Shown here: piece by piece, positions 46,741 through 55,323 of the stretch
How positions within the stretch are numbered: position 1 is the stretch's first letter
How the letters are laid out: each line of letters starts with the position of its first letter
Origin: Leifsonia sp. 466MF
Lineage (GTDB): Bacteria; Actinomycetota; Actinomycetes; Actinomycetales; Microbacteriaceae
Direction: 5' to 3'
Assembly (NCBI RefSeq): GCF_900100265.1
Contig: NZ_LT629696.1
Coordinates: forward strand, 310,001 to 374,000
Length of the DNA: 64,000 nt
Notes under the pieces: generated by a model
Databases searched by the model: none
What the model was told of the DNA's origin: nothing
Seen by the model: the letters and a program-made list of their open reading frames with translations, nothing else
Translations under genes and position numbers: made by a program

Positions 46741-47443
46741 ACCGAGCCTCTCGCACCAGGCGGCCGTTCGCGGCCGCTGCGCCGAGCGAGGTGAGTCGCA
46801 GTCCGCGCGCCGCGTAGCCGGCCACGACCTCGGGGAGCAGCGTGGCGTGGTCGACCGTGGGGGCGGGCCCGTCGTCGACGCCGTCGACCGCATCCGCGTG
46901 CCCGTCGTGGCCGAGGATGATGGCGCCGCGTTCTGCAGACAGGGCCAGACGGAGCCGCTCGTCGTGCGGGGCGTCGCGCCAGTCCGCCAGCGTCGGTCCC
47001 CAGAGCACCGGCTCCATGCCCGCGGCCTTCACGGCACGCCAGGAGCGCAGACTCTGCGCGCCGTACGGCGGCCGGAACCAGTGGATCGGGCGCCCGGCGA
47101 GGTCCTCCAGCTCGGCGCGCGCGTCGCGCATCCGTCCGGCCAGTGCGTCGGGCGGCAGCGTGGTGAGGCGGCGGTGGTCGGGGCCGTGCAGGGCGAGCTC
47201 GTGGCCGCCGCCGAGGATGTCGTCGAGCAGGCCCGGATCGCGACGGGTGCGGCTCAGCAGCACGAAGAAGGTCGCCGTGGCCCCCGCGTCGGCGAGGGCG
47301 GACAGCACCGTGGAGGTGCGGAACGACGGGCCGTCGTCGAACGTCGCGACGACCACCGGCTCCTCGGTGCGGACGCGCATGACGGACCCCACCGGAGCGC
47401 CGGCGCGGCGGACGAGGGTGATCGCCCGGTCGCGGACGCTCAC
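46730..47443 (-). CDS. Polysaccharide deacetylase (NodB homology domain)
   Basis: The protein has 237 residues. The carbohydrate esterase 4 motifs are complete: TFDDGP with Asp36 and Asp37, HGPDHRRL with the metal His86 and His90, RPPYG (124-128) and a C-terminal ILGHDG. There is no signal peptide, so unless it is membrane associated it would act on cytoplasmic lipid-linked or nucleotide-linked acetylated sugars. GTG 47443 overlaps the TGA of the upstream GT2 gene, so the two are coupled. Confidence 0.9.
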   Translation of the reverse strand: MSVRDRAITLVRRAGAPVGSVMRVRTEEPVVVATFDDGPSFRTSTVLSALADAGATATFFVLLSRTRRDPGLLDDILGGGHELALHGPDHRRLTTLPPDALAGRMRDARAELEDLAGRPIHWFRPPYGAQSLRSWRAVKAAGMEPVLWGPTLADWRDAPHDERLRLALSAERGAIILGHDGHADAVDGVDDGPAPTVDHATLLPEVVAGYAARGLRLTSLGAAAANGRLVREARFRS

Positions 47444-48390
47444 AGTGGAGTGCCCTGCGTCGTCCGCGCGTACTCCTGGTAGACGCCGCCGAACGCCGCC
47501 CACACCATCCCGGCACCGCGGTAGGCGGCGCGGGATCCGCGCGCCTGGTGGCCGGGGGAGCGGAGGAGCAGGCCGAGTGCCGTCCTGGCCACGCCGAGTA
47601 CGACACGCGCAGCCCCGCCGACCGCAGCGCGGACCCGCGCGACGGCGCGACCGGTCGCGCCGCTCGCCAGGCGCACGCTGACGACAGCGGTCGAGTTGCC
47701 GTGACTCCACGCCCGTCGGAGCACCCAGCGGCGGCTGATCCGCGCCGACGGCACCAGGTCGGTGATCACCGACTCGTTGCACCACACCATCCGGTAGCCG
47801 GCGTGGGCGAGCTGACGGCTGAACAGGGTGTCCTCCCCGCCGCTCAGGCCGAGGTCGAGCGCGAACCGCACGCCGCTCTCGCGCACCTGGTCGAGGTCGA
47901 GCAGGAGGTTGCCGGCCGCGGCGACGTGGAGCGGCGTGCCCGTCGGCAGGGAGCGCCGCACGAAGAACCGGCCCTCCTCGATCCACCGTCCCGGCGGTCG
48001 CTCGAACTCCGCGACGACCCGGCCGGAGACCAGAGCCGGCTCCGAGATGCGCCACACCCGGACGAGCTCGCGCAACCAGCCGGCGTGGGGGTGCTCGTCG
48101 TCGTCGATGAAGGCGAGCAGCCGCGACCCTGTGCTCTCGTCGAGGGCGCGGTTGCGCGCGGCCGCGATGCCGGGCTGCGGCTCGACGACGTACCGGACAC
48201 CGGCCTCCTCGGCCGCCGTGCGTCCGCTCGCACCGGGGTCGTTATCGACCACCAGGACGCCCGTGGTCGTGGTGCCCGCGGCATCCAGATCGTCGGCCTG
48301 CGCCTTCAGCAGGGGCAGCAGCACGCGCAGTTCCTCGGGCCGATGGAACGTCGGAACGGCGATCGTCACGGGCAGGCGCTGGTCGGTCAT
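47440..48390 (-). CDS. Family 2 glycosyltransferase
   Basis: The protein has 316 residues. The GT-A core has VTIAVPTFHRPEELRVLLP at the start, VLVVDNDPGASG, GIAAARNRALDES and the DXD-like FIDDDEHP. GLSGGEDTLFSRQLAHAG matches the acceptor-side ED motif of inverting GT2 enzymes. A C-terminal hydrophobic/helical region may bind the membrane. It is coupled to the deacetylase downstream. Confidence 0.9.
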   Translation of the reverse strand: MTDQRLPVTIAVPTFHRPEELRVLLPLLKAQADDLDAAGTTTTGVLVVDNDPGASGRTAAEEAGVRYVVEPQPGIAAARNRALDESTGSRLLAFIDDDEHPHAGWLRELVRVWRISEPALVSGRVVAEFERPPGRWIEEGRFFVRRSLPTGTPLHVAAAGNLLLDLDQVRESGVRFALDLGLSGGEDTLFSRQLAHAGYRMVWCNESVITDLVPSARISRRWVLRRAWSHGNSTAVVSVRLASGATGRAVARVRAAVGGAARVVLGVARTALGLLLRSPGHQARGSRAAYRGAGMVWAAFGGVYQEYARTTQGTPL

Positions 48391-48492
48391 CGAGTTCTGG
48401 TCCTCGCATCGGGTGGCGGAGTCACCATGCTCACACAGGTATAGGCTTCACGCCAGCGCCCGGACGGGGGCGGCCGGCAGGAGGGGAGCAGG

Positions 48493-49410
48493 ATGGCGTT
48501 CGAGGGGTTGGCCGTGATCGTCGTCGGCTACGGCTCCTCCGGACTGCTCGCCGAGAACCTCGCCCCGCTGACCCGTCGGCTGGAGGGCGCGCGCACGTTC
48601 GTCGTCGACAACCGCACCTCCGACGCGGAGCGCGCGGCCATGCGCCGGCTCTCCGCGGCGGAGGGATGGGACCTGCTCGAGCCGGCGGAGAACCTGGGCT
48701 TCGGGCTCGGGATGAACGCGGCAGCGGAGCGCGCCATCGCCGCCGGTGCCGCCCACCTGCTGCTCCTGAACCCGGATGCGACGATCGAGCCGGCGGACGT
48801 CTCGGCTCTGCTCGGCGCGGCCGGTGACGACCCGCTCGTCCTGCTCGCGCCGCGCGTGCTCCGGCCGGACGGGTCGGTGTGGTTCGACGGCTCCGACCTG
48901 CACCTCGGCGACGGGCGGATCACCGCGACCCGCAACCGCGAGCGCCTCGGCGTCCACGACGCCGAGCAGTGGCTGAGCGGCGCGTGCCTGCTGGTGACCG
49001 CCGAGCTGTGGACCCGGATCGGCGGGTTCGGCGACGGCTACTTCTTGTATTGGGAGGACGTCGAGCTGTCGTACCGCGCGCGACGCGCGGGAGGCCGCGT
49101 GGAGGTCGTGGAGGCTGCGACGGCGGTGCACGCCGAGGGCGGGACGCAGGGCGACGGCCACGCGACGAGCGGCGAGGCGAAGTCCACGACGTACTACTAC
49201 TTCAACATCCGGAACCGGCTGGTCTTCGCGGCACGCAATCTCGACGGGGCGTCGGTGAAGCGGTGGCGGCGGGCCAGCATCCCGATCGCCTACGAGGTGC
49301 TGCTGCAGGGCGGGCGGCGCCAGTTCCTGCGGTCGGCGGCCCCGCTCGCGGCGGCGTTCCGCGGCGTGCGCGACGGTCTGCGGGCCTCCCGGGGTACACG
49401 CTCCGGGTGA
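48493..49410 (+). CDS. Family 2 glycosyltransferase, rhamnosyltransferase-like
   Basis: The protein has 305 residues. It has AVIVVGYGSSGLLAENL, VVDNRTSD, ENLGFGLGMNAAAERA, LLLNPDATIEP and WLSGACLLVTAELWTRIGGFGDGYFLYWEDVELSYRAR, the classic order in WbbL-like GT2 enzymes. It is divergent from the GT2 gene at 47440, and a short hairpin (49414-49429) follows its stop. Confidence 0.9.
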   Translation: MAFEGLAVIVVGYGSSGLLAENLAPLTRRLEGARTFVVDNRTSDAERAAMRRLSAAEGWDLLEPAENLGFGLGMNAAAERAIAAGAAHLLLLNPDATIEPADVSALLGAAGDDPLVLLAPRVLRPDGSVWFDGSDLHLGDGRITATRNRERLGVHDAEQWLSGACLLVTAELWTRIGGFGDGYFLYWEDVELSYRARRAGGRVEVVEAATAVHAEGGTQGDGHATSGEAKSTTYYYFNIRNRLVFAARNLDGASVKRWRRASIPIAYEVLLQGGRRQFLRSAAPLAAAFRGVRDGLRASRGTRSG

Positions 49411-49589
49411 AAGTCCCCCGAACAGGGGAGCAACAATTGAGGATTTCTCGTCATAGACTGTGAGAGCAACAGAGACCCGACCCTGGTGCACACCGAAGAC
49501 CGAGATACGCGGATTCTCGCCCGCCCGTCACGGTCGACGCTTCCGTCGTCGGGTTTCTCCGTACCGACCGACGAGAACGAGAGAAGCCG
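49411..49589 (+). promoter_or_regulatory. Terminator-like hairpin and promoter region with a copy of the 17-bp element
   Basis: TCCCC (49414-49418) pairs with GGGGA (49425-49429) just after the GT2 stop codon. A degenerate copy of the locus element, ATTGA-N7-TCGTC, follows at 49436-49452. The next gene starts at 49590, so this is the likely promoter of the five-gene run ending at 55195. Confidence 0.45.
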
Positions 49590-50789
49590 ATGCAGAGCAA
49601 GGCGAGGCGATCAGGGGAACCGCTCAGCATCGCCATGGTCGGCACACGCGGTGTGCCCGCCCGGTACGGCGGCTTCGAGACCGCCGTCGAGGAGGTCGGC
49701 TCCCGGCTGGCGGAGCGCGGTCACCGCGTCGTCGTCTACTGCCGCCCGGCCGACGGAGAGCGCCCCGCCGAGTACCGCGGGATGGAGCTTGTCCACAAAG
49801 GCGCGATGCACCGCCGCTCGCTCGAGACGCTGAGCCACACCGGCCTCTCGGTCGCCCACCTTCTCCGCCACCGCACGGACGTCGCCTTGGTCTTCAACGC
49901 GGCCAACTCGCCATACCTCCCGCTGATCCGCGCCGCGCGCATCCCGGTCGCCACCCATGTCGACGGCCTCGAGTGGAAGCGCGACAAGTGGAAGGGGACG
50001 GGCCGCCGCTACTACCGCCTCGCCGAATCCGCGGCCGTCCGCTGGTCCGACGGGCTCATCGCCGACGCGCAGGGCATCGCGGACTACTACCGCGACGAGT
50101 TCCACACGCCGACCCGGCTGATCGCCTACGGCGCTCCCCGCGTGGCCGACGAGTCCGACCTGCTGGCGGGCCTCGGACTGGAGCCGCAGGGATACCACCT
50201 GCTGGTGGCCCGCTTCGAGCCGGAGAACCACGTCCACACCATCGTCGACGGGTATCGCCGCAGCGGCGCCCGGCTCCCGCTGATCGTCGTCGGATCCGCC
50301 CCCTACGCGGATGCCTACACGGCCCGGGTCCACGAGCTCGCGGACGACCGCGTGCGGTTCCTCGGCGGGGTCTGGGACCAGCGCCTCCTCGACCAGCTCT
50401 ACGCCAACGCCTTCAGCTACCTGCACGGCCACTCGGTCGGCGGGACGAACCCGTCGCTGCTCCGCGCGATCGGCGCCGGAGCCCCGACGCTCGCCTACGA
50501 TGTCGTCTTCAACCGCGAGGTGCTCGGCGACAGCGGCGCGTACTTCACCACCGAGGGGGATGTCGCCCGCGTCGTCGAGGCGGCGGAGGGCGACCCCGAT
50601 GGGCACCCCGGACGCCGAGCGGCCACCCGCGCCCGCGCCGCCGGATACGACTGGGACGACGTGGCCGACAAGTACGAACTCCTCTGCCGCGACCTCGCCG
50701 ACCGCGTGCAGGTGCGCGCGAGGCGGCCGCTCACCGTCCAGCGCGTCGGGTCCGCCCCGCGCCTCACCGGCGAGGCGGTGGAGTCGTGA
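49590..50789 (+). CDS. DUF1972-type glycosyltransferase
   Basis: The protein has 399 residues. It begins with the DUF1972 signature MVGTRGVPARYGGFETAVEEV, followed by VATHVDGLEWKRDKWKG and a GT-B donor half (LLVARFEPENHVHTIVDGY, FLGGVWDQRLLDQLYANA, HSVGGTNPSLLRAIGAGAP). DUF1972 enzymes commonly add rhamnose-like sugars early in polymer assembly. It opens a tight plus-strand operon with the CDP-alcohol phosphotransferase (GTGA overlap), a membrane protein, the tyrosine kinase and the polymerase. Confidence 0.9.
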   Translation: MQSKARRSGEPLSIAMVGTRGVPARYGGFETAVEEVGSRLAERGHRVVVYCRPADGERPAEYRGMELVHKGAMHRRSLETLSHTGLSVAHLLRHRTDVALVFNAANSPYLPLIRAARIPVATHVDGLEWKRDKWKGTGRRYYRLAESAAVRWSDGLIADAQGIADYYRDEFHTPTRLIAYGAPRVADESDLLAGLGLEPQGYHLLVARFEPENHVHTIVDGYRRSGARLPLIVVGSAPYADAYTARVHELADDRVRFLGGVWDQRLLDQLYANAFSYLHGHSVGGTNPSLLRAIGAGAPTLAYDVVFNREVLGDSGAYFTTEGDVARVVEAAEGDPDGHPGRRAATRARAAGYDWDDVADKYELLCRDLADRVQVRARRPLTVQRVGSAPRLTGEAVES

Positions 50790-51550
50790 CCGGCGGAACG
50801 CTCGACGGCTCGACGACCCGCGAGACCTACGGCTCCGTCCTCCGCCGGCTCGCCGCCGCGCAGAAGCCGGCCGCCCGCAGCGCTCCCGCCTACTCCCGGT
50901 TCGTCAACCGCCGGCTCGGCCGGTACCTGACGGCCTGGGCGTACCGCGCCGGCCTCACCCCGAACGGCGTCACCGCGATCAGCGCCGCGTGGACGTTCGC
51001 CGCCCTCATCCTGCTCGTCGTGTTCCCGCCGTCCTGGCTGCTGGGCATCGGCGTCGCGCTCATGCTCCTCATCGGCTACGCCTTCGACAGCGCGGACGGC
51101 CAGCTCTCCCGGCTGACCGGGCGCAGCAGCCCCGCGGGCGAGTGGCTCGACCACATGGTCGACGCCACGAAGGTGGTCAGCATGCCACTGGCGCTCGGCC
51201 TCGGGCTCTACCTGCACGACGCGGTCCCGGTCGCCTGGCTCCTCGTCCCCCTGTTCTCCGCGGTGATCTCCTCCGTCCTCTTCTTCGGGATGATCCTCAC
51301 CGAGCAGCTGCGGCGCCAGCACGGCCGGGTCTCCCTGGCCGCCGATGCGCCCGGCCGTCCGTCCTGGATGCGCGCAGTGCTCGTCCTCCCCATGGACTAC
51401 GGGGTGCTCTGCCTCTCGTTCGTCCTGCTCGGCTGGGTTCCCGGCTTCCTCGTGCTCTACACCCTCATCGTCCTCGCGACGACGCTCTTCCTGTTCGCCG
51501 CAGCCGTCACCTGGTTCCGCGAGCTCCGTTCCGAAGGAGGCCGGCCATGA
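50786..51550 (+). CDS. CDP-alcohol phosphatidyltransferase-family membrane enzyme
   Basis: The protein has 254 residues and about five to six membrane helices. The catalytic signature of CDP-alcohol phosphotransferases appears as FDSADGQLSRLTGRSSPAGEWLDHMVD, with the essential D-x-x-D-G and G-x-x-x-D-x-x-x-D parts; the usual AR after DGxx reads SR here. A soluble stretch (1-45) precedes the first helix. In a glycan locus with a TagD-like enzyme it could transfer a phospho-polyol from a CDP-alcohol to a lipid or glycan. It is translationally coupled on both sides (GTGA, ATGA). Confidence 0.88.
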   Translation: MTGGTLDGSTTRETYGSVLRRLAAAQKPAARSAPAYSRFVNRRLGRYLTAWAYRAGLTPNGVTAISAAWTFAALILLVVFPPSWLLGIGVALMLLIGYAFDSADGQLSRLTGRSSPAGEWLDHMVDATKVVSMPLALGLGLYLHDAVPVAWLLVPLFSAVISSVLFFGMILTEQLRRQHGRVSLAADAPGRPSWMRAVLVLPMDYGVLCLSFVLLGWVPGFLVLYTLIVLATTLFLFAAAVTWFRELRSEGGRP

Positions 51551-52308
51551 CGTCGGACGACAACACCACCCCGCTGACCACGCCGGACGACCAGACCCCG
51601 GAGAACCAGACGCCGGACGACCACACGCCGGAGCAGAAGGGCCGCTGGACGCGCAAGCGCATCGGGATGGTCGCGCTCGCCGCTGTCGGCGGCCTCGCCA
51701 TCGTGGCCGCGATCGTGATCGCCTCCGTGTACTCGTTCTCGCGGCCCGCGGGCGGACCGGTGCCGGACGCGCTCAAGCCGGCGGCGACGCAGCTGCCGCG
51801 GCCAACGGACAGCGCGGACTCCGCGCCGTCCACCTCCACGCCGTCCGACGCACCGAAGGGGTCGCCGGCGACGGCCTCCCCGGCGAAGAAGGGCGAGATG
51901 GATGCGCGCTTCGGCGGCGTCGTCGCCCAGACCGCCGAGGTCAAGCAGGATGTGAAGACCCCGTCCGGTCTGACCGCGAACGTCGTCTTCGTCGAGTCCT
52001 ACACGGCGACCGCCACCCGCCCCGGCGAGGTCAGCGGGCCGGCCGTGAAGGTGACCCTGCGCCTGACCAACGGGACGGGCGGCGCATTCCCCCTCTCGAC
52101 GGCGACCGTCAACGCCTACTACGGTTCGAGTGCGACGCCCGCAGCACCGGTCGCCGGCGACTCCGCCGCCAAGCCCTTCACCGGATCCCTCCAGCCCGGA
52201 GCATCCGCGACGGCGGTGTACGTCTTCACGGTGCCGGCGGACGACGACAAAGCGGTCACCGTGACCCTGAGCGACCAGGCGGGCGCCCAGCTCGTGGTGT
52301 TCCAGTGA
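51547..52308 (+). CDS. Membrane-anchored protein with Ig-like (DUF4352-like) domain
   Basis: The protein has 253 residues. A Thr/Asp/Pro-rich N-terminus (repeats such as TPDDQTPENQTPDDHTPE), one membrane helix (about 40-62), a Ser/Pro-rich linker and a beta-sandwich domain (about 118-253) facing outside. The sandwich resembles DUF4352: AEVKQDVKTPSGLTANV, KVTLRLTNGTGGAFPLS, GSLQPGASATAVYVFTVP. Its role in the locus is unknown; it may be a periplasmic-side accessory factor. It overlaps the previous gene by 4 bases. Confidence 0.75.
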   Translation: MTSDDNTTPLTTPDDQTPENQTPDDHTPEQKGRWTRKRIGMVALAAVGGLAIVAAIVIASVYSFSRPAGGPVPDALKPAATQLPRPTDSADSAPSTSTPSDAPKGSPATASPAKKGEMDARFGGVVAQTAEVKQDVKTPSGLTANVVFVESYTATATRPGEVSGPAVKVTLRLTNGTGGAFPLSTATVNAYYGSSATPAAPVAGDSAAKPFTGSLQPGASATAVYVFTVPADDDKAVTVTLSDQAGAQLVVFQ

Positions 52309-52345
52309 GGGCGGCGGAGGACCGGGTGACCGAGGGGGAGAATCG

Positions 52346-53869
52346 ATGAGCTCCAAGCAGTACGCGCAGGCGTTCCGGCGATTCTGGTACGTCGTCGTCA
52401 TCGCGACGATCGCGGGAGCGCTGCTGGGCTTCGGCCTGTCGCAACTGGCGGTCAAGAGCTACACCGCGACCTCCGGACTGTACTTCTCGCTCAACTTCGG
52501 CGGGTCCGCGAACGACCTGAGCCAGGGGTCCACGTACACGCAGAACCAGATGCTGTCGTTCGCCCAGCTGGCCGAGTCGCCCGTCGTGCTCACGCCGGTC
52601 GTCGACCAGCTCGACCTCTCCATCACGCCGAGCCAGCTCGCCGACTCGATCTCGGTGAGCACACCGCAGAACACGGTCATCCTCGAGCTGTCGGTGACCG
52701 ACACGAGCCCGCGCCAGGCGGCGGACATCGCGAACGCGGTGGCGGCCAGCCTGTCGAGCACGGTCGAGCAGATCGCGCCGAAGACGGCGCAGGGCGCGGC
52801 GACGGTCTCCGTCCGCGTGATCGAGCACGCGGCCGTCCCGAAGTTCGCGTCGTCGCCGAACACGCGGCTGAACGTGCTCTCCGGCCTGCTGCTCGGGCTC
52901 ATCGCCGGCGCTCTCATCGTGGTGCTGCGCGCCACCTTCGACACGGGCGTCCACAACGCCGAGACCGCGACGGAGGTCGCGAAGGCGCCCCTCGTCGGGT
53001 CGATCCAGCGCGAACGGAACAAGGACGGCGTCCCCGTGCTCGTCTCGGCGCCGCTCTCCAACGCGGCGGAGGCCTATCGGCAGCTGCGCTCGAACCTCGA
53101 GTTCGTCACGCTCGGCTCGCCGACCCGATCTTTCGTGATCACGTCGTCGATCCCGTCCGAGGGCAAGTCGCTGATCTCGTCCAACCTGGCGCTCGCGCTC
53201 TCCGAGACGGGCCAGCGCGTCCTGCTGATCGACGCCGACCTGCGTCGTCCCGCCATCGCCGGGTACACCTCCCTGTCGGGCAACGCCGGACTGACGTCCG
53301 TTCTCGCCGGCCGCGCCGACTTCGAGGACGTGGTGCAACGCTGGGGCGCGGGCGACCTGGATGTGCTCGCCGCCGGTCCCATCCCGCCGAACCCGAGTGA
53401 GCTGCTCTCGTCGCGGGCCATGAGCGACCTGCTGGAGCGCCTCCGCGCCCGCTACGACGTGATCGTCATCGACACCGCGCCCCTCGGATCGGTCGCCGAC
53501 GCATCCATCCTCGCCCGCCAGGTGGACGGCGCCCTCGTGGTCGTCGACCGCACGCGGGTGCGCAAGCAGCAACTCGCGCAGACCGTCGACTCCCTGCAGA
53601 AGTCGGGTGCGGCCGTGCTCGGCATCGTGCTGAACCGCGTCGCGGCGGGCAAGGAGCGCAACGCGTACTACATGGCGGAGCAGCCGCCGCGCCGTCTCGG
53701 CCTGCCGGGTCGTCGTGGCGGAGCTGCACCGGAGTCTGCCGACACGGCGGAGGCCGGAAGCGCGGCGAAGCGCCCCGCGAAGGGCAAGGCGGCGGAGAGC
53801 GCGCCGGCCGAGAACGCCGCCGCGCCCGATTCCCCCTCGGACGCGGCGCGCAGTCACAGCGCCTCCTGA
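52346..53869 (+). CDS. Wzz/BY-kinase fusion: polysaccharide co-polymerase and tyrosine autokinase (Wzc-like)
   Basis: The protein has 507 residues. The Wzz domain lies between two membrane helices (about 13-35 and 175-195). The kinase domain has Walker A SSIPSEGKS (267-275), Walker A' LLIDADLRRP and Walker B VIVIDTAP. The C-terminal tail is Ala/Pro-rich, with few tyrosines (NAYYMAEQ) instead of the usual tyrosine cluster, so autophosphorylation may be weak or differ. It should control chain length with the Wzy-like protein immediately downstream (3-base gap) and be reversed by the phosphatase at 39559. Confidence 0.92.
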   Translation: MSSKQYAQAFRRFWYVVVIATIAGALLGFGLSQLAVKSYTATSGLYFSLNFGGSANDLSQGSTYTQNQMLSFAQLAESPVVLTPVVDQLDLSITPSQLADSISVSTPQNTVILELSVTDTSPRQAADIANAVAASLSSTVEQIAPKTAQGAATVSVRVIEHAAVPKFASSPNTRLNVLSGLLLGLIAGALIVVLRATFDTGVHNAETATEVAKAPLVGSIQRERNKDGVPVLVSAPLSNAAEAYRQLRSNLEFVTLGSPTRSFVITSSIPSEGKSLISSNLALALSETGQRVLLIDADLRRPAIAGYTSLSGNAGLTSVLAGRADFEDVVQRWGAGDLDVLAAGPIPPNPSELLSSRAMSDLLERLRARYDVIVIDTAPLGSVADASILARQVDGALVVVDRTRVRKQQLAQTVDSLQKSGAAVLGIVLNRVAAGKERNAYYMAEQPPRRLGLPGRRGGAAPESADTAEAGSAAKRPAKGKAAESAPAENAAAPDSPSDAARSHSAS

Positions 53870-53872
53870 CCC

Positions 53873-55195
53873 ATGAGCTTCCTCAGCGGCGCGCTCGTCG
53901 ACCGGCTGCTCCTGCTGGCCGTCGCGCTGGGTGTCGCCGTGCTCGGCTTCCTCGTGCTGCGCCGCGCGCCGCGCCTGGCGGTCGCCACCTGGATCGTCGT
54001 GCTGTGCTTCGTGCCGATCTGGCTCGGGTTCGGCATCGGCTTCAACGGCAACTACTACCTGCCGCCCGCGACCGCGGCCGCCCTGCTGGTGGTCGCCGCT
54101 CTTCTCCCCGTCCGCCGCTTCCGGCTGAGCTGGATGGATGCGCTGATGACGCTCGTGGTCGTGGCGGCGCTCGCCTCCATCCTCGCCGGGAATGCGGGAA
54201 TCGCCCTCGGCGCCGCGATCATCGTGGTCACCTACTTCGTCGCAGGCTACATCGTGGGCCGCGTCGCCCCGCTGCGCGTCGACCCGGCCTGGGTCCACGG
54301 CGCCATCGCCGTCTGCTTCACGATCGTCGCGGTCCTCGCCATCATCGAGGGGCTGACGCACTGGAACCCGTTCGTGCTGATCAAGTCCGGCAACTCGCTG
54401 TACTCGATCTGGGGCACCATCCAGGAGCGCGGCGGCGTGCCGCGGGCGGAGGGCGCCTTCGGGCACAGCATCGCGCTGGGAGCGAGCCTCGCGATGGCCG
54501 TCCCGATCACCCTGGCCGCTCCGTTCCGCCTCTGGGTCCGTGGCCTGATGGTGCTGACGATGCTCGTCGCGACCGTGTACACGTTCAGCCGGATCGGCAT
54601 GATCTGCGCGCTGCTCGGCGTCGCCCTCTCGGTGCTCTTCATGCGGGATGCGATCTCGCGTCGCGCGCGCATCGCCATCACCACGATCGTGGTCGTGGCC
54701 TCCGCCGTGGTGTTCCCGCTGGTCTCGGCCGTGTTCGACGACGCCGGTGCCGAGGCGTCCGACAGCGCGGACTACCGCGGTGACCTCGTCTCCCTGTTCG
54801 GGACGATGAACCTCGTGGGCGTCGCGGGCTCGGCGCAGAAGAACTCGGCCGGCTCCCTCTACTTCGGCAACTTCCGCTCGATCGACAGCCAGCTCATCCT
54901 GACCGGGCTGACGAACGGGATCATCGTGCTGATCGCGATCGCCGTCGCACTCGCCTTCGGCATCCTGCTCGTCCTGCGGGGGAAGGCGTCGCCGGCGACG
55001 ATCGCCCTCGTGGCGCAGATCCCCGCGTTCGCGACGGTCGCGCTGATCACGCAGTACTCGATCTTCGTCTGGTTCGTCGCGGGCCTGGCGGCCACCACGC
55101 AGCTCGCGCCGGATGCCAGCAGGCCGCTCGTGCTCGGCCGGCCGACGCGTGTGCCGCAGCCGGAGCCGGATGCGCTCCCTGCCGGTCGCGGCTGA
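53873..55195 (+). CDS. Wzy/O-antigen-ligase-type polymerase
   Basis: The protein has 440 residues with about eleven to twelve hydrophobic helices and a larger outside loop (about 130-220). That loop includes VPRAEGAFGHSIALGASLAM, the Wzy_C/O-antigen ligase region with an RxEGxFGH-type core. It would join lipid-linked repeats outside the membrane. The gene ends exactly where a 16-bp tandem repeat begins; its stop codon is part of the first unit. Confidence 0.87.
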   Translation: MSFLSGALVDRLLLLAVALGVAVLGFLVLRRAPRLAVATWIVVLCFVPIWLGFGIGFNGNYYLPPATAAALLVVAALLPVRRFRLSWMDALMTLVVVAALASILAGNAGIALGAAIIVVTYFVAGYIVGRVAPLRVDPAWVHGAIAVCFTIVAVLAIIEGLTHWNPFVLIKSGNSLYSIWGTIQERGGVPRAEGAFGHSIALGASLAMAVPITLAAPFRLWVRGLMVLTMLVATVYTFSRIGMICALLGVALSVLFMRDAISRRARIAITTIVVVASAVVFPLVSAVFDDAGAEASDSADYRGDLVSLFGTMNLVGVAGSAQKNSAGSLYFGNFRSIDSQLILTGLTNGIIVLIAIAVALAFGILLVLRGKASPATIALVAQIPAFATVALITQYSIFVWFVAGLAATTQLAPDASRPLVLGRPTRVPQPEPDALPAGRG

Positions 55196-55322
55196 TCGGC
55201 CGAGCGCCTGATAGGCCGAGTGCCTGATCGGCGCTACGCCTGATCGGCGCTACGCCTGATCGGCGCTACGCCTGATCGGCGCTACGCCTGATCGGCGCTA
55301 CGCCTGATCGGCGCGACGCGTG
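55191..55322. repeat. 16-bp tandem repeat, about eight units, between convergent genes
   Basis: Units of CCTGATCGGCGCTACG run head to tail. Units 3-7 (55223-55302) are identical; unit 1 (55191-55206), unit 2 (55207-55222) and unit 8 (55303-55318) are diverged, and a partial ninth follows. The array fills the whole gap between the polymerase and the glycosyltransferase gene, overlaps the stop codon of the first and touches that of the second. It contains repeated GATC sites and stop codons. Confidence 0.95.
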
Positions 55323-55323
55323 A

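Noticed and set aside
55191..55322. Tandem repeat as a possible CRISPR array
   Set aside because: The units are only 16 bases and contiguous without unique spacers, and no cas genes are present.
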